In this document: positions 20,064 to 28,720 of the stretch, piece after piece
How positions within the stretch are numbered: the first letter of the stretch is position 1
Layout: every line of letters starts with the position of its first letter
From: VRUE01 sp963812335
GTDB lineage: Bacteria > Actinomycetota > Thermoleophilia > Solirubrobacterales > 70-9
DNA length: 64,000 bases
Assembly (NCBI GenBank): GCA_963812335.1
Contig: CAWEUU010000002.1
Span: 1-64,000 of the forward strand
Reading direction: 5' to 3'
Made by a program: the position numbers and the translations under genes
The notes under the pieces: model-generated
The model's input: the letters and a program-made list of their open reading frames with translations, nothing else
The model's database searches: none
What the model was told of the DNA's origin: nothing

Positions 20064-20897
20064 GCGGGATAGGCGCCGGTCCTTGAGGACCCTACCGCCG
20101 GTCTGCTCCTTCGGGCAGTAGTTGGTCTGGTGCTCGGCGAAGTAGACGGCCTCGATCTTCGTGCCGCAGCGGGGGCAGTGCTCGCCCTCGCGGCGGTGGA
20201 TTCGGAGCGGCATCGGGACCTTGTCGGGAAGCTCGGCGCCGATCGTCTGCTCGTAGTGATCGATCGCGTCGCTGAGAACGTGCAGGGCGGCATGGAGGCG
20301 CTCGACCTCCTCGTCGCTCAGCTCAGAGCCCTGCTTGAACGGCGACAGTCGCGCCTCCCAGAGGATCTCGTCGACCCAGGAGCGCCCGATGCCGGCGATG
20401 TCGCGCTGGTGGCGCAGCAGCGGGTGTAGGTGGCGGGCCTGGTCGATCGCCGCGGCGAAGGCGTCGAGCGGAGGCGAGGGCCAGGCTTCGGGGCCGAGGG
20501 TCGCGACCGCCTCGTCTTCCTCCACCGCGCCGGCCGGGAGCAGCTTCGCCCAGGCGCGCTGTTTGGTGCCGAACTCGCGCAGCCGCAGCTCGCGCCCGTC
20601 CTCAAGCCGGATGAGCACCCGCGAGGCGCGGTCTTTCGGCGAGGCCCGTTTGTCGAAGACCCGTAGCCGTCCGGCCGACATCAGATGAACCAGCAACGCC
20701 AGATCCCCAAGCTCGACCACGGGCATCTTTCCGACGCGCCGCACGCCGGTTATCTCCCTGCCAATCAGCTCCTCGAGCGGCGGCTCGAAGGTCTTCATCA
20801 CGTTCATCCCGGGCGCGACGGCGGATTCGACGGCAGCGCCCTGGACGGCGGCGCCGATCCTGCGAACCGCAATCTCAACCTCCGGCAGCTCGGGCAT
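20052..20897 (-). CDS. mutM: Formamidopyrimidine-DNA glycosylase family (Fpg/MutM or Nei-like)
   Basis: Base-excision DNA repair glycosylase. 281 aa starting MPELPEVEIAVRRIG, where the Pro-Glu after Met is the catalytic N-terminus. The helix-two-turn-helix segment GIGRSWVDEILWEARLSPFKQGSELSDEE is present. The C-terminal zinc finger (HCPRCGTKIEAVYFAEHQTNYCPKEQTGG) has HCPxC and YCPKEQ, i.e. a slightly divergent fourth ligand region. It could therefore be a MutM-related paralogue with different lesion preference. Divergent from nadA. Confidence 0.9.
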   Translation of the reverse strand: MPELPEVEIAVRRIGAAVQGAAVESAVAPGMNVMKTFEPPLEELIGREITGVRRVGKMPVVELGDLALLVHLMSAGRLRVFDKRASPKDRASRVLIRLEDGRELRLREFGTKQRAWAKLLPAGAVEEDEAVATLGPEAWPSPPLDAFAAAIDQARHLHPLLRHQRDIAGIGRSWVDEILWEARLSPFKQGSELSDEEVERLHAALHVLSDAIDHYEQTIGAELPDKVPMPLRIHRREGEHCPRCGTKIEAVYFAEHQTNYCPKEQTGGRVLKDRRLSRLLK

Positions 20898-21008
20898 GCC
20901 GAGAGAGTAGACTTCGAAGGGAGTTCATTCGACTGGACTAAGGCCAAGGCCATGCCAGCGAACATACGACCAGCGAGGCCCTCCTAGGGGCCTTTGAGGC
21001 AACCGGAA

Positions 21009-22022
21009 ATGCGAGAGCTGCCGACGATCAACGAACCGGTCCCGATGCTCGACCTCGCGCCCGAGGAGGTCGCGGAGATGTCGCGCGAGGTGCGCGAGCT
21101 GGCGCGCGAGCGCGACGCCGTGATCCTCGCCCACAACTACCAGGTGCCCGAGGTCCAGGACGTTGCCGACTACACCGGCGACTCGCTCGGGCTCTCGCGC
21201 CAGGCGGCCGAGTCGGGCGCCTCGACGATCGTCTTCTGCGGCGTCCACTTCATGGCCGAGACGGCGGCGATCCTCTCGCCGCAGAAGACCGTGCTGATTC
21301 CCGACCTCGACGCGGGCTGCTCGCTCGCCGACTCGATCAGCGCCGAGGAGCTGCGCACGTGGAAAGCGCGCCACGGCCCGGATGCGGTCGTCGTCATGTA
21401 CGTCAACACACCGGCCGAGGTCAAGGCGGAGACCGACTACTGCTGCACCTCCTCCAACGCGGTCAAGGTGGTCGAGCACATCCTGCGCGAGCACGGGCCG
21501 GAGACCGAGATCCTCTTCGGGCCCGACATGTGGCTGGGCGCCTACGTCGAGCGCGAGACCGGCCACTCGATGCACGTCTGGCCGGGCGAGTGCCACGTCC
21601 ACGCCGGGATCCGGCCAGACGACATCAAGGCCCAGCGCGCCGCCCATCCCGATGCCGAGTTCCTCGTTCACCCGGAGTGCGGTTGCGTCACCCAGGTGAT
21701 GGAGTTCATCGCCGCCGGCGAAGTCGAGAAGGAGGGCGTGCACATGCTCTCGACCGGTCAGATGCTCGACTACGTCCAGCACCGCCCCGACGGCGAGTAC
21801 ATCGTCGCCACCGAGAACGGCATGCTGCACCCGCTGCAGATGGCCGCGCCCGGGGCCAGCCTGATCGAGGCCAATCGGATGGCCTACTGCAAATACATGA
21901 AGATGATCACGCTGCCGAAGCTGCGTGATGGGCTGCGCGAGATGAAGTTCGAGGTCACCGTCCCGGCCGACGTCGCCGAGCGGGCGCGGGTGCCGATCGA
22001 GCGCATGGTCGCGATCGGCTAG
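21009..22022 (+). CDS. nadA: Quinolinate synthase NadA
   Basis: [4Fe-4S] enzyme condensing iminoaspartate with dihydroxyacetone phosphate to quinolinate. 337 aa from ATG 21009; an in-frame TTG at 20994 adds five residues and has AGGGG seven bases upstream, so the start is not certain. Conserved blocks: VILAHNYQVPEVQDVADYTGDSLGLSRQAA, FCGVHFMAETA (Cys ligand), DYCCTSSNAV (Cys), GPDMWLGAYV and HPECGC (Cys). The 111-bp gap to divergent mutM should carry both promoters. nadB is not in the window. Confidence 0.96.
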   Translation: MRELPTINEPVPMLDLAPEEVAEMSREVRELARERDAVILAHNYQVPEVQDVADYTGDSLGLSRQAAESGASTIVFCGVHFMAETAAILSPQKTVLIPDLDAGCSLADSISAEELRTWKARHGPDAVVVMYVNTPAEVKAETDYCCTSSNAVKVVEHILREHGPETEILFGPDMWLGAYVERETGHSMHVWPGECHVHAGIRPDDIKAQRAAHPDAEFLVHPECGCVTQVMEFIAAGEVEKEGVHMLSTGQMLDYVQHRPDGEYIVATENGMLHPLQMAAPGASLIEANRMAYCKYMKMITLPKLRDGLREMKFEVTVPADVAERARVPIERMVAIG

Positions 22023-22042
22023 CGCCAGATAAAGTCAGGGCC

Positions 22043-23890
22043 ATGGAGCAGGCGAGCGTGGAGGAGACGATCGATCGCGGGCAGCTGCACGAGCTGGCGC
22101 AGCAGCTGCGCGTCGACTCGGTGCGCTCCGCGGCGGCCGCCGGGTCCGGCCACCCGACCTCCTCGATGTCGGCCGCCGACCTGATGGCGGTCCTGCTGAG
22201 CCGCTACCTGCGTTACGACTTCGACGCGCCCGAGAACCGCGCCAACGACCATCTGGTCTTCTCCAAGGGCCACGCCTCGCCGCTGCTCTACGGCATGTAC
22301 AAGATGGCCGGGGCGATCGACGACGAGGAGCTGCTGAGCTTCCGCGAGTTCGGCTCGCGCCTGCAGGGCCACCCGACGCCGGAAATCCCCTGGGTCGACG
22401 TCGCCACCGGCTCGCTCGGCCAGGGCCTGCCGATCTCGGTCGGGATCGCGCTGGCCGGCAAGCGACTGGAGAGGGCGGACTACCGGGTCTGGGTGCTCTG
22501 CGGCGACTCCGAGCTCGCCGAGGGCTCAATGTGGGAGGCCTTCGAGCACGCCGGCGAGGCGGGCCTCGACAACATGATTGCGATCGTCGACGTCAACCGG
22601 CTCGGCCAGCGCGGGCCGACGATGCACGAGTGGGAGACCGGCTCCTGGGCGGCGCGGGCTGCCGCCTGCGGCTGGGACGTGCAGGAGATCGATGGTCACG
22701 ACCTCGGGGCGATTGACGCCGCCTACGCGCAGGCGCTCGCGGCCGGCAAGCCGGCGGCGATCTTCGCCCGCACCAAGAAGGGCTCCGGCGTCGCCGCGGT
22801 CGAGGACAAGGACGGCCAGCACGGCAAGCCGCTGGCCGACCCAGAGGCCGCGGTCGAGGAGCTAGGCGGCGAGCGCTCGCAGCGGATCGAGGTGGGGGCG
22901 CCTCCCGCGCCGCACTCGTACGAGATCGAGACCGCGGCGGTCGAGCGGCCGAGCTACGAGCTGGGGGAGAAGGTCGCGACGCGCGCCGCCTACGGCGACG
23001 GGCTCGCCTGGCTCGGCGCAATCGACGAGAAGGTCGTCGCGCTCGACGGCGAGGTCGGCAACTCGACCTACGCCGAACGCTTCGCCGCCAAGCACCCCGA
23101 CCGCTTCTTCGAGATGTACATCGCCGAGCAGCAGATGGTTGCCGCCGGCGTCGGGCTGCAGACGCGCGGCTGGAAGCCATTCGCCTCCTCCTTCGGCGCC
23201 TTCCTCAGCCGCGCCTACGACTTCGTCCGCATGGCGGCGATCTCCGACGCCGACCTCAAGCTCTGCGGCTCCCACGTCGGCGTCTCGATCGGCCCCGACG
23301 GCCCTTCGCAGATGGCGCTTGAAGACATCGCTTCACTGCGCGCCGTCTTCGGCAGCGTCGTGCTCTACCCGAGCGACGCCAATCAGGCGGTCGCCCTGCT
23401 CGACGCGATGCGCGGGCACCGCGGGATCAGCTACATGCGCACGACCCGCGGCGCGACGCCGGTGATCTACGAGCCCGGTGAGAGCTTCGCGATCGGCGGC
23501 AGCCGCACGGTGCGCTCCTCCGACGCCGACGACGTCACCCTGATCGCCGCCGGGATCACCCTGCACGAATCGCTTGACGCCGCCGCGCAGCTGGCCGAAC
23601 AGGGAATCGCGGCGCGGGTGATCGACCTCTACTCGGTCAAGCCGGTCGACGCCGACGCGATTGTCAGGGCGGCGGGCGAGACCAAGGCCCTGATCACGGT
23701 CGAGGACCACTGGGCCGAGGGCGGTATCGGCGAGACCGTCGCCGGCGTCCTCGCCGAAGCCGGCACCGGCACCCCGCTCACCCGCCTCGCCGTCACCGAG
23801 CGCCCGACCAGCGGCCCCCCCGAGGCGCTGCTCGCCGCCGCCGGCATCGACGCCGACGCGATCGCTGCCGCCGCCTTGCAGGCGCTCTAA
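22043..23890 (+). CDS. tkt: Transketolase, single-chain short type
   Basis: Thiamine-diphosphate enzyme moving two-carbon units in the pentose phosphate pathway. 615 aa, shorter than E. coli TktA (about 660) and closer to the animal-type/short bacterial class. Evidence: AAAAGSGHPTSSMSAADLMAVLL, FSKGHASPLLY, the ThDP motif CGDSELAEGSMWEAFEHA...DNMIAIVDVNRLGQ, then the pyrimidine domain (LDGEVGNSTYAERFAAKHPDRFFEMYIAEQQMVAAGVGL) and the C-terminal transketolase domain. Starts 20 bp after nadA, with GATAAAGT just upstream as a weak -10-like sequence. Confidence 0.95.
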   Translation: MEQASVEETIDRGQLHELAQQLRVDSVRSAAAAGSGHPTSSMSAADLMAVLLSRYLRYDFDAPENRANDHLVFSKGHASPLLYGMYKMAGAIDDEELLSFREFGSRLQGHPTPEIPWVDVATGSLGQGLPISVGIALAGKRLERADYRVWVLCGDSELAEGSMWEAFEHAGEAGLDNMIAIVDVNRLGQRGPTMHEWETGSWAARAAACGWDVQEIDGHDLGAIDAAYAQALAAGKPAAIFARTKKGSGVAAVEDKDGQHGKPLADPEAAVEELGGERSQRIEVGAPPAPHSYEIETAAVERPSYELGEKVATRAAYGDGLAWLGAIDEKVVALDGEVGNSTYAERFAAKHPDRFFEMYIAEQQMVAAGVGLQTRGWKPFASSFGAFLSRAYDFVRMAAISDADLKLCGSHVGVSIGPDGPSQMALEDIASLRAVFGSVVLYPSDANQAVALLDAMRGHRGISYMRTTRGATPVIYEPGESFAIGGSRTVRSSDADDVTLIAAGITLHESLDAAAQLAEQGIAARVIDLYSVKPVDADAIVRAAGETKALITVEDHWAEGGIGETVAGVLAEAGTGTPLTRLAVTERPTSGPPEALLAAAGIDADAIAAAALQAL

Positions 23891-23933
23891 GGCGCTGTGG
23901 TCAGGGCGCCTTTAGGCTGCTGTTAGGAGGACC

Positions 23934-24407
23934 GTGAAAGGTATCGGGCGGATGGGCTCCCGGATTTCACTCAAGCGCCTGACGCTGGCCGCTGTCGGCC
24001 TCTTCCTGCTGGTTCAGGTTGTGCCCTACGGGCGGACGCAGAGCAATCCGCCGGTGACGCGGGCCGCGCGGTGGGGGTCGGCGCGGGGCGAGCAGATCGC
24101 ACGAGAATCCTGTTACGACTGCCACAGCAATCTGACCGGGTCGCACTGGTACTCGAACGTCGCCCCGGCCTCGTGGTTGGTGATGCACGACGTCGAAGAC
24201 GGTCGCCGGGCGCTCAACTTCTCGGAATGGGATCGGGGGCAGCCTGGCCTCGACGAGGTTCTCGGTCAGGTCTCCAGCGGCGGCATGCCGCCGCTGCAAT
24301 ACCGGCTCATCCACCGGGCGGCGGCGCTCTCGGCAAGCGAGCAGTCCCAGCTGGCGACCGCGCTGAGCGATCTCTACGCGACCGACCCGCCGCCATCTGG
24401 AGGCTGA
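23934..24407 (+). CDS. Membrane-anchored haem-binding protein (single CxxCH)
   Basis: 157 aa, GTG start with AGGAGG-like sequence upstream. A single N-terminal hydrophobic helix (LAAVGLFLLVQVVPYG) is followed by one c-type haem motif in ARESCYDCHSNLTGSHWYSNVAPASWLVMHDVEDGR. This is the pattern of the haem_bd (PF14376-like) family of small periplasmic/extracytoplasmic cytochromes; the family name is from memory. Role in electron transfer is likely; the partner is unknown, though a redox operon lies 3 kb away. Confidence 0.8.
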   Translation: MKGIGRMGSRISLKRLTLAAVGLFLLVQVVPYGRTQSNPPVTRAARWGSARGEQIARESCYDCHSNLTGSHWYSNVAPASWLVMHDVEDGRRALNFSEWDRGQPGLDEVLGQVSSGGMPPLQYRLIHRAAALSASEQSQLATALSDLYATDPPPSGG

Positions 24408-24424
24408 CGGTCTCGGCGCGGCGA

Positions 24425-24787
24425 TCAGTCGTCGGCGCCGTGCCCGTCGCCGTGGCCGCCACCGGAATCGTCGCCGGAGTCGTCTGAGCCGCTCGGCGTG
24501 GTCGATTCCGGCGACGTCACCGCCGGCGGGGCCGTCGGCGCTCCCGTGCTCGGCGCAGTCGCATTGCCGCCGCTACCGCCGCCGCTGCTGCCGTTGCCGG
24601 GGCCCCTGGAGCCCACATCCCGGTTGGAGCCGCCGACCGGCGCCAGGGCGTCACCGGCGGAGATCGGTTCCGAGGCGAGGCCGATCTGGCGGCTGGCGAG
24701 GTTGCCGGCAGCAATAGCCACCGCCGCTGCGATCGCGATGCCGAGCAGCGCCAGGCCGATCCATTTGAGAGTCGCGGGAAGGGTCAT
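24425..24787 (-). CDS. Small membrane protein with Ser/Gly/Asp-rich tail
   Basis: 120 aa. One N-terminal transmembrane helix (WIGLALLGIAIAAAVAIAAGNLA), a short conserved-looking segment (SRQIGLASEPISAGDALAP), then a low-complexity tail rich in Gly, Ser, Thr, Pro and ending in alternating His/Asp/Gly (GGGHGDGHGADD), a possible metal-binding tail. Overlaps the end of the histidine kinase gene by 4 bp, so it is the third gene of the RR-HK operon. No known family recognised. Confidence 0.65.
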   Translation of the reverse strand: MTLPATLKWIGLALLGIAIAAAVAIAAGNLASRQIGLASEPISAGDALAPVGGSNRDVGSRGPGNGSSGGGSGGNATAPSTGAPTAPPAVTSPESTTPSGSDDSGDDSGGGHGDGHGADD

Positions 24788-26154
24788 CGTCGGTCGGGAA
24801 CCTCAATCACAGCATGCAGGCCGCCGCCGCTGCGGTTGCGCAGGGTCACCTCGCCGCCCCACTGGCGGGTCAGCTCGCGGGCGATCGGCAGGCCGAGGCC
24901 GGTGCCGCTCGGCCCGCGCCGGCCGGCGCTGCCGCGGCTGAAGCGCTCGAAGATCGTCTCCTCCTCGCCGGCTGCGAGCCCCGGTCCTCGGTCGAGGACC
25001 TCGATCCGGCCCGGGCCCGACGCAATCGTCACCTCGGAGCCGGCGGGCGAGTAGCGCAGCGCATTCTCAACGAGGGCGTCGATCGAGCGGTCGAGGTCCG
25101 GGCCGGCGCACCAGGCGCCCGCGGCACCGTTGCTCGCGGTCTCGATCTCGACCTGCCGATCTTGCGCCGTGCCGCGCCAACGCTCGGCCGCTCGCACGGC
25201 CGCCTCGACCAGGTCGATCCGCTCGCCGGGCAGCTCGTGCTCGCCCGCCCGGCTGAGGATCAGCAGCTCGTCGACGATCTGCGAGAGCCGGTCGATCTCC
25301 TGCATCGAGGCGTCGAGCTCGCGTCCGGCCTGGCGATCTCCGCGCTCTCGGGCGGCCAGGTTTTCGAGCCGCAGCCGCAGTCCCGTCAGCGGTGTGCGCA
25401 GCTGGTGGGAGGCGTCGGCGACGAAGTCCTGCTGGACGCGCAGAAGGCGCTTGATCCGCTGCGTCATCTCATTGAAGGTGTGCCCGAGCGAGCGCTGCTC
25501 GGTGCTGCCCTCGACTCTCACGGCGGTGTCGAGGTCGCCCTCGGCGACCTGCCTCGCCGCGCGGTCGAGGCGACGGATCGGCTGAGCGATCTGACGCGCG
25601 ATCAGCGCCCCGGCGGCGAGGCCGAGCAGCAGCACGACGGCCGCCAGCGCGGCGAGATCGAGGATCGAGGTGCGCACGGCGCGGCTCACTGCTGCGACGC
25701 TCTGGGTGATCCGCACTGCCCCACCCGTGTCGCCGCGCTCGATCACGGGCACCGCCGTGGCGAGTATGTCGGCGCCGAGGGTGCTGCTGCTGCGGTTGAG
25801 CTGCTCGCTGTTCCCGCTCAGCGCGGCACGGATCTCGGGCCGGCTGGCATAGCTGCGACCGGGGGGCGAGCCCGATGAGTCCGCGAGCAGCGCGCCGCTG
25901 CGATCGACGACGATCACCCTGCCGCGGACGCTTCTGGCAGAGATCCGGACAAGGCGCTGGAGGCTGCTCCGCTGCGAGGGCTCGAGCAGCTCCGAGGCGG
26001 TCGCCGCGACCACCGCGGCCTGGTTGCGGGCCTGGTTCTCGACCTCGGAGTCGACCCGGTCGCGCAGGCTGACCGCGAGGGGCACGCCGAGGGCGATGAT
26101 CGCGAGCAGCAGCACGTAGGCCAGGGCAAGCAGGAGAATCGCGCGCAGGCTCAT
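24784..26154 (-). CDS. Sensor histidine kinase (two-component system)
   Basis: 456 aa. N-terminal transmembrane helix (ILLLALAYVLLLAIIALGVPLAVSL), an extracellular sensor of ~130 residues, a second helix (LDLAALAAVVLLLGLAAGALIA), HAMP (QPIRRLDRAARQVAEGDLDTAV), the phosphorylated His in DASHQLRTPLTGLRLRLENLA, and the ATPase domain (VENALRYSPAGSEVTI, EVLDRGPGL, GTGLGLPIARELTRQWGG). It lies 7 bp after the response regulator. The system is divergent from the small secreted proteins/ApbE operon and may regulate it. Confidence 0.94.
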   Translation of the reverse strand: MSLRAILLLALAYVLLLAIIALGVPLAVSLRDRVDSEVENQARNQAAVVAATASELLEPSQRSSLQRLVRISARSVRGRVIVVDRSGALLADSSGSPPGRSYASRPEIRAALSGNSEQLNRSSSTLGADILATAVPVIERGDTGGAVRITQSVAAVSRAVRTSILDLAALAAVVLLLGLAAGALIARQIAQPIRRLDRAARQVAEGDLDTAVRVEGSTEQRSLGHTFNEMTQRIKRLLRVQQDFVADASHQLRTPLTGLRLRLENLAARERGDRQAGRELDASMQEIDRLSQIVDELLILSRAGEHELPGERIDLVEAAVRAAERWRGTAQDRQVEIETASNGAAGAWCAGPDLDRSIDALVENALRYSPAGSEVTIASGPGRIEVLDRGPGLAAGEEETIFERFSRGSAGRRGPSGTGLGLPIARELTRQWGGEVTLRNRSGGGLHAVIEVPDRR

Positions 26155-26161
26155 CGGGCGC

Positions 26162-26872
26162 TCAGGCCTCGGGCGCGGCGAAGCGGAAGCCGACGCCCCT
26201 GACGGTCTCGATGTACTGGGGATCGGCGGGGTCGTCGCCGAGCTTGCGCCGCAGCCAGCCGATGTGGACGTCGAGCGTCTTGGTCGAGCCGAACCAGTTG
26301 ACGTCCCAGATTCGCGACATCAGATCCTCGCGGCTGACGACCTGCCCCGCGTTGCGCATCAACTCGGCGAGCAGGTCGAACTCCTTGCGCGAGAGCTCGA
26401 GCTCCTCGCCGTGCAGGCGTGCGATCCGCGCCGCCGGGTCGAGCCCCAGCTCGCCGACGTGGACCGGCTTCTCGCTTGCGCCGTCACGGCCACCGCTGCG
26501 GCGCAGCACCGCGCGGATCCGCGAGATCACCTCGGCGGCGCTGAAGGGCTTGACCACGTAGTCGTCGGCGCCGAGCTCGAGCCCGACGATCTTGTCCATC
26601 TCGGTTCCGCGCGCGGTCAACATCATGATCGGCACGTCGGAGTGGCGGCGCAGCTCGCGGCAGACGTCGCGGCCGTCGCCGTCGGGCAGGGCGAGGTCGA
26701 GCATGACGAGGTCGGGCTCCGCATTTGCGGCCAGCTCGAGGGCTCCGGCAGCGGTGCCGGTTAGCAGCGGCTCGAATCCCGCCCGCTTCAGCGCCTCGGC
26801 AAAGGGCTCGGAGATCGAGACCTCGTCCTCGACGACGAGGATGCGCCCGCCCGGGGCCGCGCTGCCGTCCAT
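26162..26872 (-). CDS. Response regulator, OmpR/PhoB family
   Basis: 236 aa. Receiver domain: acidic pair in ILVVEDEVSISEPF, phospho-acceptor in LVMLDLALPDGDG, Thr in MMLTARGTEMDKIVGLELGADDYVVKPFS. The DNA-binding winged helix ends with DVHIGWLRRKLGDDPADPQYIETVRGVGFRFA. First gene of the RR-HK-small membrane protein operon. An inverted repeat GCCAAG...CTTGGC (26927-26951) in the divergent intergenic region is a candidate operator. Confidence 0.95.
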   Translation of the reverse strand: MDGSAAPGGRILVVEDEVSISEPFAEALKRAGFEPLLTGTAAGALELAANAEPDLVMLDLALPDGDGRDVCRELRRHSDVPIMMLTARGTEMDKIVGLELGADDYVVKPFSAAEVISRIRAVLRRSGGRDGASEKPVHVGELGLDPAARIARLHGEELELSRKEFDLLAELMRNAGQVVSREDLMSRIWDVNWFGSTKTLDVHIGWLRRKLGDDPADPQYIETVRGVGFRFAAPEA

Positions 26873-26926
26873 GCAGCCACTGTAGCGCCGGTCCCCTCCT
26901 CGATTGCGGCCAGAAAGGGATGTTTT

Positions 26927-26951
26927 GCCAAGCCTTTACCCGGGCCTTGGC
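26927..26951. promoter_or_regulatory. Candidate operator (inverted repeat) between divergent operons
   Basis: GCCAAG at 26927-26932 and CTTGGC at 26946-26951 form an inverted repeat with a 13-base centre (CCTTTACCCGGGC) in the 141-bp gap between the response regulator gene and the secreted-protein gene. It is the clearest dyad there and could bind the response regulator; no further support. Confidence 0.3.
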
Positions 26952-27013
26952 CGCGCTTGCACGGCCGCCCCGCAGACTGCGACCGGAAACTTCGGCCCAG
27001 GAGGTCATCGATC

Positions 27014-27442
27014 GTGAGAAGCGTCAAGACCCGCATCGCAGCAATCGCCACCGTGCTCGGCCTGGCCGGGCTCACCGGTGTGGCGCTGAACGCCGGCGGC
27101 CAGGGATCCTCGCAGCAGGCGACAAAGCCACTGGTGCGGACCAAAGTGATCCGCCGCACCATCCACGTCACCAAGCACGCCAAACCAAAGCACTCGGCGG
27201 TGGCGGCCGCCGCGCCGCCCGCTTCGATTCCGGTCGCGGCCGCCTCCAGCGGGGCTGCGGCGGAAGAACCGGTCACGACCGCTACCAGCGGCACGGGCAG
27301 CGAAGAACCGGTGACGACCGCCGCCAGCGGCACGGGTGGAGAACCGGTCACGACCGCGACCAGCGGCACCGGTGGTGGCGGCGAGGAAGAGCATGAGGTC
27401 GACTACGAGTCCGAGGGCGGAGGCGAGGGCTTCGATGACTGA
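27014..27442 (+). CDS. Secreted/anchored protein with three SGTG repeats, function unknown
   Basis: 142 aa from GTG 27014, preceded by CCAGGAGG. An N-terminal hydrophobic segment (IAAIATVLGLAGLTGVAL) suggests secretion or anchoring. A short motif (VRTKVIRRTIHVTKHAKPKH) is echoed in the next gene (VVQRKVIKRRVVTTVV). The C-terminal half holds three near-identical repeats, EPVTTATSGTG, EPVTTAASGTG and EPVTTATSGTG, and an acidic tail. It heads an operon with apbE and redox genes. The repeats recall, but do not match, the ApbE flavinylation consensus. Confidence 0.6.
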   Translation: MRSVKTRIAAIATVLGLAGLTGVALNAGGQGSSQQATKPLVRTKVIRRTIHVTKHAKPKHSAVAAAAPPASIPVAAASSGAAAEEPVTTATSGTGSEEPVTTAASGTGGEPVTTATSGTGGGGEEEHEVDYESEGGGEGFDD

Positions 27443-27743
27443 GTCGCGCCGCCCGCGCCGCCCCGGTTTCGGTCCCGTCCTCTGGGGCTCCGTCGCCCTC
27501 TTCGCGTTGCTGTTCGTGCTGCTGACCTACCAGCTCGCGGCTGCGACCGAACCGGAACCGCGACCGGTCGTGCAGCGCAAGGTGATCAAGCGTCGCGTCG
27601 TCACCACGGTCGTGCCGAGCCCGGGGGCGCCGGTCGAAAGCGGCGGCGAACCGGCCGAATCCAGCTCGCCGAGCGAAGCGCCCCCGGTCGAAACGGCGCC
27701 CCCGGTCGAAGCTGCCCCGCCGGTCACCACCAGCGCCTCATGA
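27435..27743 (+). CDS. Small single-pass membrane protein, Pro/Glu/Thr-rich tail
   Basis: 102 aa. The ATG at 27435 overlaps the previous stop by 8 bp. One transmembrane helix (GPVLWGSVALFALLFVLLTYQLAA) is followed by PVVQRKVIKRRVVTTVVPSP, similar to the basic motif of the preceding protein, and an extracellular-type tail with the repeated units APPVETAPPVEAAPPV. Its stop overlaps the apbE start (ATGA). Probably a co-expressed structural or scaffolding component of the redox system; no family recognised. Confidence 0.6.
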   Translation: MTESRRPRRPGFGPVLWGSVALFALLFVLLTYQLAAATEPEPRPVVQRKVIKRRVVTTVVPSPGAPVESGGEPAESSSPSEAPPVETAPPVEAAPPVTTSAS

Positions 27744-28720
27744 GCGAGCACGACGTCAGCTTCGACGCGATGGGCTCCCACGTCCGCCTGCTGATTGGCG
27801 AGCCGGGCCCGGCAATGGAGACGGCCGAGGAGGCCGCCGCCGGCGCTCGCCGGTTCGTCGTCGAGTTCGACGCCGCGCTGTCGCGCTTCAAGCCCGGTAG
27901 CGAGCTCTGCGCGCTCAACGCCGACCGGCGCGAGCGGGTGCCGGCTTCGGCGCTGATGCGGGCGGCGGTGAAGGCCGGCCTGACGGCGGCGGAGCGCAGC
28001 GGCGGCCTGGTCGATCCGACCCTAGCGGACGAGATCGAGGCCGCGGGCTATCTCGAGTCGCGGTCCGGCATGGAGGGCGTGCCGCTGGCCGACGCGCTGG
28101 CCACGGCGCCACCGCGCCGGCCGGCGGCGCCCGCCACGGCGGCGCGCTGGCGCGAGTTCGAAGTCGACGACGACGGCGGGACGATCTCCCGCCCGCCGGG
28201 CGTGCGCTTCGATACCGGCGGCGCCGGAAAGGGCCTTGCCGCTGACCTGATCGCGGCCCGGCTGTCCGGCTACTCGCGCTTCGTCGTCGATTGCGGTGGG
28301 GACATTCGCATTGGCGGCGCCGATGCGGCGAACCACCCGTATTCGATCTCGGTCGAGCACCCGCTGAGCGGGCGGCGACCCTACGTGCTGCGCCTGCGCG
28401 GCGGCGCCGTGGCCACCTCTGGGCTGAACGTGCGGATCTGGCGCGACGACGACGGCCGCTACATGCACCACCTGCTCGATCCGGCGAGCGGCGAGCCCGC
28501 CTGGACAGGTCTGATCGGCGTCACCGCGCTCGGCGCCACCGCGGTCGAGGCCGAGACCCTTGCCAAGGCGGCGCTGCTCTCCGGGCCCGCGCGTGGCCGC
28601 GAGCTGCTCGCCGCGACCGGCGGACTGCTCGTCCACGACAGCGGCCGGGTCGAGCGCGCCGGCTCGCTCACCGTCCGGCCGCGGATGCGCCTGCCCGAGC
28701 CGGCGGGGGCTGCACGATGA
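27740..28720 (+). CDS. apbE: FAD:protein FMN transferase (ApbE family)
   Basis: Covalently attaches FMN to Ser/Thr of target redox proteins. 326 aa. Recognisable segments: DAMGSHVRLLIGEPG, ALSRFKPGSELCALN, GGLVDPTL, FDTGGAGKGLAADLIAARL, SRFVVDCGGDIRIGG, ATSGLNVRIWRDDDGRYMHHLLDPASGEPAWTGLIGVTALG. No lipobox is present, so it may act at the cytoplasmic side. The target is not obvious: no typical FMN-binding domain gene lies in the operon. Followed with 4-bp overlap by a ferric-reductase-like membrane protein. Confidence 0.92.
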   Translation: MSEHDVSFDAMGSHVRLLIGEPGPAMETAEEAAAGARRFVVEFDAALSRFKPGSELCALNADRRERVPASALMRAAVKAGLTAAERSGGLVDPTLADEIEAAGYLESRSGMEGVPLADALATAPPRRPAAPATAARWREFEVDDDGGTISRPPGVRFDTGGAGKGLAADLIAARLSGYSRFVVDCGGDIRIGGADAANHPYSISVEHPLSGRRPYVLRLRGGAVATSGLNVRIWRDDDGRYMHHLLDPASGEPAWTGLIGVTALGATAVEAETLAKAALLSGPARGRELLAATGGLLVHDSGRVERAGSLTVRPRMRLPEPAGAAR